Shown one piece after another: positions 37,751 to 48,800 of a stretch of DNA of 64,000 bases (its first letter is position 1; every line of letters starts with the position of its first letter). Location: the NCBI RefSeq assembly GCF_032854445.1, contig NC_088296.1, positions 22,559,853 to 22,623,852 on the forward strand, given 5' to 3'. The translations under genes and the position numbers were made by a program. Under the pieces are notes generated by a model, which was given only the letters and a program-made list of their open reading frames with translations, was not told the origin of the DNA and made no database searches. The DNA is from Liolophura sinensis. Its lineage: Eukaryota > Mollusca > Polyplacophora > Chitonida > Chitonidae.

Positions 37751-38599
37751 CCCACTCCGTCCTGATTTCGTTCTTTACTTTGGTGGTGTGTGTTATACGT
37801 CGTTTTGGGGAATTGGCCATGCGATTATTGACCTGGTGCGTTCTTTGTGGCTGGTGTCTGTTTGGACGCATAGATTAGTACAAAACCTACGAGTGTTCAA
37901 AAGATGGGAGTAAAATGGAGAAAGCGTCTTTGAGTTTTCCTGACCAGAAAAAGAGCCATTTGATGTATAACATTGAGTGTGCATGTGTAAGCAGATTCAT
38001 GTAATTATGACACCAAGTCATCGTTTTGGCTGTAATGCATAACTACAGGCTGGAATGCGTGTCTTTTTTTCTTTTGCCAAACATGGGCTTTGGATGAAAA
38101 GTTGTGGTCACAAATGAAATATTTTTGAAATAATCTCCTGCAAGACATTCTTGTTCCGGAATCCGGAACAGGAGTGTATCTTTAGACCATTTTTAATTCG
38201 GGACAGAAGTTTTTTGATCATGCAGTACTGTGTTGGCTACGAACGTTTCTCTATTGTCCATGGACGGTTCGTTGATGATGATAGAAAAAACTTTGTTGAA
38301 GCAACATTTGATAATGAACAATACCCTGTTGACAGTCAATGATTTTTTTTTCTTTTCAACAGTTCCCCGATGACAAAGAAGGACGTGGCAATGAATTCTT
38401 CTGTGTAGTCAATTAACTTGATAATATATAATAATAAGCCTTTTCCTAGTGGTAATGAATAGTTCCTTGTTACGTGTAACACTTCAGCTTTCACAGTGCT
38501 ATGAGTTAATATTGGAATTCTACAGTGTACATGTATCTTGACAACGAACAGTTCACCGATTGTTGTTTTAACTTTGATTGGTGCTTCAAGCCGTGCTCA
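37751..38599. other. Unassigned sequence
   Basis: No gene, RNA or repeat could be supported. Confidence 0.5.
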
Positions 38600-38790
38600 C
38601 AAAATGCCACCTATACGCCGGAGCCAAATATTATGGTTAAAGAAAACCTGGCAGTCCGGTGAGTCCCAGGGCCATCCGCAGGTTGCGGGATGACCAGAGA
38701 GGAAGCCAGTATGAACTGGGTTAATTCACGGCGGTTTGATTGGTGCGACGCTCCGCTAGCAGGCTAACCACCAGGTCACAGAGGCCCCTT
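38600..38790 (-). repeat. SINE family 1 copy
   Basis: Head at the right end (GGGGCCTCTGTGACCTGGTG on the minus strand), with the family body landmarks CCATCCGCAGGTTGC and GAGGAAGCCAG. It lies just outside the left end of the DUF7869 transposon. Confidence 0.75.
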
Positions 38791-38833
38791 AATTGGTTTA
38801 TACATGATTGGAATATACCCTGCCTGAATAAAT

Positions 38834-38868
38834 CGCGACCTGAGAATAACAGGGTTCTTACTAACATT
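38834..38868 (+). repeat. Left terminal inverted repeat
   Basis: Pairs with 42032-42066; the first 25 bases are identical. Immediately inside is a perfect hairpin, GTCATTTC-GAT-GAAATGAC, at 38872-38890. Confidence 0.85.
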
Positions 38869-39043
38869 GAGGTCATTTCGATGAAATGACTTGTAAAGTA
38901 CAAGTGCTCACCGTCCACTGAGTCATAAATGAACGATTTAAGTATGAGCCTATATTGTTTCATTGTAGTGTGTACTTTTTCACGCCCGATGATCTCCGGG
39001 TTTTCTGTAAAACTTAGGAAGTTAGCAATTCAAATGCTACAAA

Positions 39044-39096
39044 TAGAACCTTGTTACTTTAAAAGCCAAAGTACCACTAAAAGTTACAAGGTTCTA
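39044..39096. promoter_or_regulatory. Left subterminal motif pair, inverted
   Basis: TAGAACCTTGTTAC (39044-39057) and its reverse form GTTACAAGGTTCTA (39083-39096) face each other across 25 bases. The same motif sits in both TIRs, so these are candidate transposase binding sites. Inference only. Confidence 0.55.
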
Positions 39097-39299
39097 TCTG
39101 ATGTCACGAAATTTTTAAAAAAGCAGTAACTGAACAACATTTTATGAAACAAATCGGCTTTACTTGTAATTATTGAGAACATTCACTGTGTGATAGTGTC
39201 ATTAAGAAACAGACTCCCAGAACAAACAAAATACATGCAAATGGCAATTGCGTAACCACGCAAGTTCACCTGTTCAGTATTAAAGTTCCATATTACATA

Positions 39300-41768
39300 T
39301 CAGATACGGAATGTTGCTTTGTAATATTCTCTGTCTACCAGGGGCATGAATTTCATCATTTCCTTGAGATCAGCTACTTTGGCTTGGGGGATTTTATGAA
39401 ACTGCCCACTATCCAGAGCTTTTGGCCGCAGATTATCAAAACTCATTACCCGGTTTTGCCTTCCCCTCCTTAAATGATTTAGATCCCCAACTTCAAATCT
39501 CTCAGATTGCTGGGAGGTTTTGTACTGGACCTGAAATGGTGTATCAAACGACAGCTTCAATGAGGTTACTTTCGAGAAAGGGATCTTAGTGTAGGAAAGA
39601 GATTTGGCACAAGTTTGGTAGTCCTTAAAGTGGTCACCCCTCATCTGAATGACAGTGTATGGACATTTTCTCCTAGCCTTTAGCATGATTCGAATAGCTG
39701 ACACTGGTGAGTAAAATTCAGCTACAGACATCGCCTTTTCCAAGACACTATGGATGTTGTCAATCTCTTGCACTGCAGAATGGCCGGGTGTGCAATATTT
39801 CATGGTCACTGTTTCAATATCTGGATGTCTGTTGAGAAACTCTGCAACAGCAAACGCAATCACACTGTTTCTGTTCTGCGGCACACAGCTATCACTCCAT
39901 GTGGTGATGTGTTTGACCATCCCTTTGTGATTAACAACGACTCTTTCAAGTATTTGAATCAGCGCACTCGCTATGTCATTTGCAGAACGCCCACTTACTG
40001 TCTCACACCAAACAGCACAGTAACCAGTTTTAGAAATGGAATCATATCCTGTTAAGTTGTACATGTTTAACTTTCTCCTGTAGAAGAACGAGCTTATTTC
40101 AGCCTTTGGGCATGTGATCACATTTTGCAGGTCAAAGGAAACAACGAGCTTATCTTTGTTGTTGCGATCAGTTCGCCTTTCTTCACGCATGGCTTCCTTT
40201 TCGTTCACATGGGCTTGGTGAGATTGCTGTAGCGTGTCAGTTAAGAGGTTGTTGTTTTTGGCAGTGTCATATATCTCACATTTGTCGCATCTGTCAGACT
40301 TAGGCTTATGGAAATCAAGAGCTGGAATCATTGAATTGAAAGTATGACGATAGAAAGAGAGCTTTACAGCAGCCGTTTTGTCTACATTACACTTTTCCAC
40401 ATAGAGGTCGTACATTTTTGTTACATTCAAGTTCGATTCCAAGTAGCGTTTTTCTGTTTTTGCACGACAATAGTGCGACTCAACAGCCGGAAAAGACAGG
40501 ATATGATTTTTTACTCCCTGAACAACCTCTTCATGTGTGACTTTCTTGGCATGCTTGCCTCTTCCGTCTGCTTTTGGTGTACCAGTTTTGTCTTTTTTCT
40601 CATGGACATTGTATATGACCTTTTGACTAATACATAATGTGCCCAGATAGTATGGCTTGCAAACACGCATTTTCTTCTCGGAAAGGAAGAAGAAATATCT
40701 AATTGATTTCTTCCTCCGGGAGGGGCCCTTTCCAGTGGGCCTGTCTGTCTTACCGTAACTTGTAGTTGTAGCAATGAAATCATATTTACGGTTTTGATTC
40801 AACTGGTAATAAGCATCATGAATCTGAACCCTGTCTTCCTGGCTAATGTTTTCCATGCATTTAAACCTGCAAGACGTATGACAGTTTTTCAAATTCTTTA
40901 TTTCTCTCCCTGTTACCATCTTTTTCCTAACAGAAAGGTAGGGTTTCCCTTCCTGGCATAGCCTCTTCCGTACATTAGCTTTCCATTGACTTGGATCTCG
41001 TGCTCGTTTACGAGACCGTCCCTTTTTAAGATGTTCACCCAGGGACGCAGATTCATCAGTGGAGGAGTCATCGTCCACGCAGGAGTCTGCAACATCTGGA
41101 TCTTTCTGAGAGTCGTCAGCAATCGTAGAGGCCTCCATCGGATCTGGACGAGCAATATCTTCATCTGTGGTATTGTTACTGGAACATCCTTCCCCAAGAG
41201 ATTCTGCTGTTGCAGAGGACGGGTCTCCATCAAAGGTTATAACAGGGTCAACCGTCACGTATTCAGCAGAATCACTGTAACAAAAAAAAACATTTTTTAC
41301 GGAAATCGATTGCTTCAGCTTGGAAATAATTATATACATATTTCAATATATATTTACATTTTTAACACAGTTCATGTTTATTTTTAATTTAATTTTTTAT
41401 AATTTTTGCATCGTAAAATTGGTATTTTTTATTTACATGACTTTCATGGATTATATACACATCAACTAAGCTGGAAGCTCTGTTTGGAGACACCCTGAAA
41501 ACGGACTTGTCTTTTTGTTCAGTTTAGAGTTACAAGGTTCTATTTGACTCTATGTGGTTAATCTGGTGATGGTATGATGTCCACACTACATTGAAACTTA
41601 CATTAAGTAATATATCACGAGAGATTAAGTTACTTTACATGTGCAAATCCACCCCAAAACACTTCCTTACCTGTCCTGCATACTACTTGTGTCTGTGTCA
41701 CCATGTTCTTCGTCACTGGGACGATCAAGTTGGGCTAAAAGACGAGCCAAATCCATGCGTTCAGCCAT
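39300..41768 (-). CDS. DUF7869-type protein, probable transposase, two exons
   Basis: Exon 1 is 41671-41768 (MAERMDLARLLAQLDR...), donor GTAAGG. Exon 2 is 39300-41274, acceptor TTTGTTACAG. The phase 2 junction rebuilds a Ser codon and gives 690 codons with no interruption. From the N-terminus: an acidic Ser/Asp region, a basic KKGRSRKRARD patch, a C-x3-C-x3-C cluster (about 164-172), a CDKC pair (about 362-365), and a core with SFDLQN (Asp about 414), WSDSC..QNRN (Asp about 494) and PGHSAVQEID..H (about 530-541). The D...D...E/D spacing suggests an RNase-H-like nuclease fold. Family members are scattered and multi-copy in invertebrates, usually annotated only as DUF7869. The flanking TIRs support a transposase role here. 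A Met in frame upstream (41940-41942) would give a longer N-terminus. Confidence 0.8.
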
Positions 41769-41994
41769 TCTGCTAGATGGAGGTTCACCTACTGTGAATG
41801 TAACCTGGAATCTGGTTGGTTGTCGATTCAGGAAGATAAGACACCCACTCTTACTGGACAAAGGCGACAGATAGAACCATGTTATTCTGACCAGTGTGTC
41901 CAGTCGTGAATTAGAACTCTGTAATTGTGTTGTAGACAGCATTACTATTAGGTTTCAGGTCATCAAGTTCTTTCAGTAGATAGAACTTTGTTAC
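41529..41994. promoter_or_regulatory. Right subterminal motif group
   Basis: GTTACAAGGTTCTA at 41529-41542, TAGAACCATGTTATTC at 41872-41887 and TAGAACTTTGTTAC at 41981-41994. The middle one extends the match to the TIR (TTCTGACC versus TTCTCAGG). The first lies in the gene's intron and the others upstream of the Met codon. Confidence 0.55.
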
Positions 41995-42031
41995 ACAAAC
42001 AATACCCACCATCAAACTCATTTTTCACAAA

Positions 42032-42066
42032 AATGTCAGTTAGAACCCTGTTATTCTCAGGTCGCG
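42032..42066 (-). repeat. Right terminal inverted repeat
   Basis: Reverse complement of the left end with two mismatches. It is followed by AAAT, which also precedes the left end. Confidence 0.85.
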
Positions 42067-42148
42067 AAATGTAAATTTGTGATATCTTATTTTAACGTTT
42101 TCACTCTCTATGACGGTAATTTCGTACGGTTTAAATGGTGTTTGGGGG

Positions 42149-42440
42149 AACGAGTCGTGGTCGATTGGTTAAGGTGTTTTTTTATCACTAGGTCACATAA
42201 AACTTGGGTTGAGCACCATCTTGTACGGCAAATTTTCAACTTTCCACTATTTCATTTGTTCCCAATATTTTGGTGGCAAACTCTTACATGGCGTTCACTG
42301 GGGTCAATTGCACCAATGGGACGAAGTTCACCAGTGTAGCTTGCTAAAATTCGGTGGTTCACTCCGGTTTCCTGCAAAAATAGTATACTAGCCACCATCA
42401 AGTCAGTAAAAGACTTTTCGGTATAGTAGATTGTACTGAA
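42149..42440 (+). repeat. Probable tRNA-derived SINE, third type
   Basis: An A-box-like TGGTCGATTGGTTAAGG and a B-box-like GGTTGAGCACC are spaced as in a tRNA head. The body does not match SINE families 1 or 2. Only one copy was seen here. Confidence 0.4.
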
Positions 42441-42826
42441 TACAAACGAAAAAACGCCAACACATTCGTCACCATTGCGTTGTTGTTAGGACAACAGTTC
42501 CATATGGAAATCCTAATCTCTAGGGCATTTGGCATATTCTAGCTTTTTCTTTCTACCACAGACCTGTTTAAATAATTGTACTGAGAGTATTCAAGAGTAC
42601 AAGAGTATTCACCAGACATTTTTATTACGTTGTTGTTATTCGGAAGTTTTTAACGTTTCTGCTACCAGTGTGTCCACAGCACTCCATGGTGGTAATACGC
42701 TCACGCCATGTTCTACAAGGCTACACCATATCCTTTCTATTCCGTCTACATACTCACGTGACAAAAATAACGATAGCTATTTGTCTACTTATTAATCGTT
42801 AAATTAAACTTATTAAGAGATTATAA

Positions 42827-45800
42827 TCAGAGTTTGTCATCAAGTAACGACCCATTTGTGACGTTCCACGTTTCCAGCTCTTCATCAGCCGCTTGTATAG
42901 TGCCCTCAGTCTGAAATGTAAAATGACATGACAATGCATGTGTTACACGTAAAAGTCTAATCTCTTGTTCCAGTATAGCATCCCGTGTCCTTATCTTTAT
43001 GTATCTGTTTGTTTTCTTTCATGATTAGTACCGCTATATTGGACATGGCGATTAAAAGCTTTCCAGGGCCTAGAAGTGAACACGGTTAGTATGTCGAAGC
43101 GGCGAACAAGTAAACAGACTGAAAAATTAACCCTAGGTCCTACATGTTGCAGGGCAACCAGTCTTACCACTTAGCCCTTGACAACTTAAGTTTGCGCGTT
43201 TGATTGGTTGTTTGTGCCCTGCACTCAAGAATATTTTACTTGCACATACCGGGGCTGTCATTTGCATAACCGGAGGAAACCGAAATAGCCGAAGCAGATC
43301 ACTGGTTGAACTTTCCTACGTGCTGCAGAGTTCCACAAGGAGAGCGCGGTAAAAGTGGTTATCATATTGTAGAGAGGCTGCAGTGATCTGGAGAAAATGT
43401 CACCTAAGACTACCCAAATGGCCTCATCAGAGCCATTCATTGCTCATTTCCCCTCATATCCCCGGTAACAGTCAAAGGCAAAAAAAAAAAAAAACACTTT
43501 CGAGAATTCTTTCCACGAACGTGTGATTGCACCTCGTGCGACCGACGAGCACATGTAGACGACAGGTATCTTATAGCTTGTTTTTAATAGATTTCATTGG
43601 AGTTTTACGCGTTATTCAAGAATATTTGACTTGACTGACGCCGGGCAGCTCGGGGGAAACCCAGGACTATATACTGGCAGACTATATGCTGGCAGACCTT
43701 GAAATTAAAGGATATTCTTAAAACCTGCAAGAGTCTGTAGAAAAACTGAAGTCTAAAGCGGGGTTTGACCTGTGGGCCTAGTCCTATTCGCTGTTTTTAC
43801 GATATAACCAGGCTGAAACTGCAGTAGCATTCAGCTACAGATACACTTGTATATAGTTCATTTTTTTCTTTTTTTATTTGATTTGCGTTTTACGCGAAGA
43901 GTATTTGATTTATATGAAGGCGCCCAGCATTATGGTGGGAGTATACCGGGCAGATCCTGGGCAAAACCCACGACCACTTGCAGATAGCTGACAGACCTTC
44001 CCATGCTCGACTGGAGAGAAAGGCAGTATGGGCAGGACTTGAACTCACAGCGATTAGTAAACGGCTTGTGGGTCATTGTGCTGCACTAGCACGCTAAGCC
44101 AACAGTTGTTCAGTGAAAGCTGCACTGATGATGTATAATTGTTTTGAAGTGAAGCCGAAAGTAGAGTAAAGGCTGCGCTGAGCACAAATTGTAAAGGCCA
44201 AAGAACATTTGTTGGCTCTGAATTATATGTTAATGTGTTCATGTATTTTAGCGTGCTATGAAAGTCCGTTGTTTCGCTTTTGTGGTTTTACATCACCCAG
44301 GAATGTGTTGCGGCGCGATGTGAACTTTGACACTGACAGACAACATGTGGTCGACTTGTTGACTTTATGAAAGCGGTGTAATGGTCTACAAAACGGTATT
44401 TCAAATGCACTGACATTCTTTATGTTTCGTAAAGATATGTTCTCTCTTCGCCTGTGATATTTGCACGCGACAGACAACTATGTTCATTGAAAATAATTGT
44501 TTCATTTTCCGCCAAAGATCGCACTGCAACAACAACATATCGTAGATGTAATTAGTTTTATACAGTAAGTGCAGTTAGCAGTAACGGGAACCTGGCGCCT
44601 ACATTCTATGGTATATATCAAAAGCAAGTACTGGGTGAAGGCCTCTTATGCAGATTTATGTTTGTTTTGTTTGCAATCAATCATGTTTCCGAGCTATATG
44701 TAATCACAACTATATGCGGGTTCAAGTCTTGTTCAACTGCTATACCACGGTTCAAGCTTGTTCATTAAAATCGGTGATATTCTTGGAACAACGAATTCGC
44801 GTTAAGCTGTCACCTACACAGGTCCCTGTTTCATTATTATTTTTTTAAACAAGCGCATACAATGAAAAATGACGCCATGAGTTTCCTTGTATAAGTTGCC
44901 AGGAAAGGCTGGCTTTATAGGCCTTTATTCCAGCTGAGTTAGCTGACACGCCGATGTCACCCCAGCTATGAGCGCTTTGCGGGAGACCTGTCTAGTCTCC
45001 AGGCTTACTTTCAATGTGTCTCAATTACCGAGTGTCTGTGATTATTGAGAAGTTACGGTACATGTAACTGGCACCCTGCCCATTCAGGCGCACATATATT
45101 TTATCTGTTTATTTGATTAATTGGAGTTTTACATCATACTCAAGAATATTTCACTTACAAGGTGGCAGCCAGCGTTATGATGGAAGGAAACTAGACACTT
45201 ACAGACATGCTTTGCCTTGGTATAAAATAATACCTAGATGTATTTGATTGAAGCCGACAGTTATACACTAAACTTTACGCTATACAAATATCGCTGTGTT
45301 GTGGCGAATCCAAAAGTTCGGCTGGTTACAGCCGCATTGAGGAGAGAAAATATGACCAGCGTGCGAAAGTGAAAGAAAGATGGGAAGGAACGAAAAAAAA
45401 TGCCAGCCATGCAAAGTCAAGAATGAATTAATGCATCACAAATGCCCTTACCCTAACGTAGAGGTCAAGCTTAATGTCGTGAAGATTCCTCAGTTCCTCG
45501 TCCAGATCAGCAAGCCGCTCCTTGGAGTAATAAAATCTCCTCACCAGATAGGAGATGTAGGCCGGATTTACCGTGCTCGGTTTTGTGGGGCCTTGGGCAA
45601 TAAATTGTAACTATTTAAACTAAAGGAAATCTAAAATGTAAAGTAAGGGACAACGGAAAACTGAGGGCAAAAGATACTTTTTTAAAGTGTTGAAAGGCTT
45701 TCGAACATTTGAATACTATGGTGGGCTTTATGGGCCATCGTGACGGTATCTGTGAACTATGACGTCACATTACCTTTCTTCTTTATGTTCACCATAAGGA

Positions 45801-48800
45801 AGGAAACATTATTTCAGTAATCTTTTACTCATTGGTAAAAAGTCATTCCGACATTCGGTGTCGTGATTAGAGTTGGAAAAACTTCCTGTGATTCAGAGTT
45901 CTAGCCTCTGATAGTGTGGTCCATAAAGCCCACCTCAGAATTCAAATGTTTGAACGCCTTTAACTCTTCATAAAAAATCTAAAACAAAAAAAAAAAAATA
46001 AATAAAAAAATAAAAGTATATCTATGCATAGTTTTAAATTGCCTATTTAGTAATGTCTACTTCGATTTTTAGAGGTCTTTTCCATAAAAAAATTTGAAGA
46101 AAATCTTTTGTCATGATTAGCTTTGTATGTATATTATTAGCACATGTAAGCTGTATCCCTCCCACTTCACATTATTTAGTTATTTACTTGATTGGTGTTC
46201 CACGCCTTACTCTAGAATATTGCACTTATACGACGGCGGCCAGCATTATGGTGGGAAGAAACCGGGCAGATCCAATGGGAAACGCACGACCATCCGCAGG
46301 TTGGTGACAGACTTTCCCGCGCTCGACCGCAGAGGAACCCCTCCACATGACCCCTGTATATCTATTTATTTATTTATTTAATTGGTGTTTTATGCCGTAG
46401 TCAAGAATATTTCACTTATACGACGGCGCCCAACATTATGGTGGTTGGAACCGGGCAAAGCCCAGGGGAAAGCCACGACCATCCGCTGGCAGCTGGAAGA
46501 CTTTCTCACTTAAGGCCGGAGAGAAAGCCAGCATGAGCTGGACTTGAACTCACAGCGACCGCATTGGTGAGAGGCTCCTTGGTCATTAGGCTATGCTAGC
46601 GCGCTAACCAACTGAGCCTTGGAGGCCCCAACCATTGCAAAGTTGTACTGATAAAATCAAATAAAGTCAAAAAACCCCAATCCAATGAGAGCTTGTTATT
46701 ATTCAACTCACAGCCTCTCGGAATTTTGTTTTCATACACTCCCTTTAAAATTTTTTTATGTTATGTTTTTATACCTACCTGTTATGAGACTAACGATGAG
46801 TCCAACGATAAATGTGACAAGTATTCCTAGGAGTGTGTGGTGAAGGAATGACAGCGAGTACCATGTGTCAAGGGGCGACCTGCAAAGACAAGAGCATCGT
46901 TTCAGGTGTGTAAAACCGACCCTGATAGCACACTTGGTATACCGTCCTCTTTTGGAGCGGTAGAACCAGGGTCAATCCCGGGTCGAGTTACACCCAAGAC
47001 TTTAAAAGAGATAGTTCCAGCTTCCTCGCTTGGCGTTCAGCATGAAGGTGATTGTGCAACGACTGGTTCGCCCGTATCAGTATATTGCCTCGGGCGGGGC
47101 GCCTTACTTGCCTTCGGTGAGGCGTCTCAGTAAAGCAACACTAGATAAAAGAGCAGTGGAAATCCATCCTGCAATGAGGCACATCACATGCACTCCAAGG
47201 ATTCCTTCGTCGTCATATGACTGAAAAATTGTTAAGTACGACGTTAAACCCAGAGCACTCACTCACTCACTCACTCAGGTGTGTGAAGGTAAATGTTTTA
47301 GGTAATTGAAGCTTAATGTTTCAAGTCCCTAACACCAAACGTTACACGGCACTAGGGCTATCCTCTTCAACTCACTGATGTTTCACGCTACTTATGCTAA
47401 ATGGTTAAGAATGCTGAGACGACACTAAGGTCTTTAATGGTTGAGGTTATTAAAGCTGAACGTTTTTTGTCACTGATGCTCCCTAGTCACTTAAAAGAAA
47501 TGTTCAGGGTCGTGATTGCTAAATATTTCATGTCAGTAAACTGAATGTCGTCGTCATATGACTGAAAAATTGTTGAGTACGACATTAAACCCCAAGCACT
47601 CACTCACTCACTAAACTGAATGTTTCAGATCTGTGAAGCTAAATATTTTGGGTTAATAAGGTGGGTTTGGCTGAGGACTTCAACAGTGAATTTAGATTGA
47701 AGTTATCAAATGAAAATGTGAAAAGCTTTATCTGAAAGCATCTTTGTTCAAATATTAATCCAACATACTCTTGTGATTCTGTTACTGCTTGATGATGACT
47801 GTACACAGGAGTGATTTCCGATGCGTTTATCCAATCAATTGTAGTCGTAGTAAAACCGGAAATGTTCGCTGCGCAGCCGTCAGTTGGTGCAGGTGGAAGC
47901 CAGGGATGTTTCTTTCCGGAAAAGCTTGATCCTAAAGATACCCACAAAGTGGTGGCAATACCTACAATGCCCCCAGCAAGGGCGCCCTAAAGGGAAGTGG
48001 AAATACATGCGATGTGTACAATTACAAATAAATCAATAGATTTAACAAAATGTAAATGTACAACACCCGGGGGACTGTTCTACATTTGACGAAAGTTTAA
48101 ACAGCCATATTTGTATAAATACATAATGTGACAATAAGTACGAAGGAAATAAAAGCACCTGTATCATTGACAGAACTTTTTTTCGGACAAAACACTTTCT
48201 ACGTCGACAACATTCATGTACCGTTTTGGTCACGGTACAGGTAGCACCAAGAACCTTGACTCACACAGAGATTTGCACAAGACACCATTAATACCAAGGT
48301 GATCTCTTAGCGGTTTGCAGAATTGGATTAAATGACACCAAGAACGTTGATTCATATCGAATGTCCGGGGCAATAATTACAACAAGGACGATGGCCCTCA
48401 CAGACGTTTGTAAAGGGCACTATTGTATCACCAAGAAAGCGGACTCACGTGGCGGTTTGCAAACGGTACCAATGACCCAAGGATGAAAATGGAACATGTA
48501 GGCCCGTCGACAGCTCCGATAAGACTGGTAGCGATCTAAAATCAACAGACAACTTTATCGACATACAACATATTAATTCCATGATTTAATTAATTGAAAG
48601 AACTTGATGACCGAATGGTACAAAGTCCAACAATCTGGACCTCATTGACATTAATTGGGCTAGAACGGTGTTCGTGTGACTAAAACCAATATTTCATGCA
48701 AGTTCTTATTGATGTTTCCACACTCTATCCATACAAATATTTCCGACTTTTACACGTTCATACCTTTATCTCTGTTATTAAGCATTACAGCGGTTGAACC

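Larger units (their letters stand above)
38834..42066 (-). mobile_element. DNA transposon with TIRs and a DUF7869-type gene
   Basis: The left end CGCGACCTGAGAATAACAGG... (38834-38868) and the right end, reversed (42066-42032), agree at 33 of 35 positions. The four bases AAAT flank both ends (38830-38833 and 42067-42070), a plausible target-site duplication. Between them is a single two-exon gene with an unbroken frame. The motif TAGAACCYTGTTA, part of each TIR, recurs five more times near the ends. Total length is 3233 bases. The matched ends, duplication, single gene and iterated subterminal motif are what an autonomous cut-and-paste element should show. I do not know the superfamily. Confidence 0.8.

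Noticed and set aside
39750-41387. Plus-strand frames opposite the DUF7869 gene
   Set aside because: Shadows of the spliced minus-strand gene.
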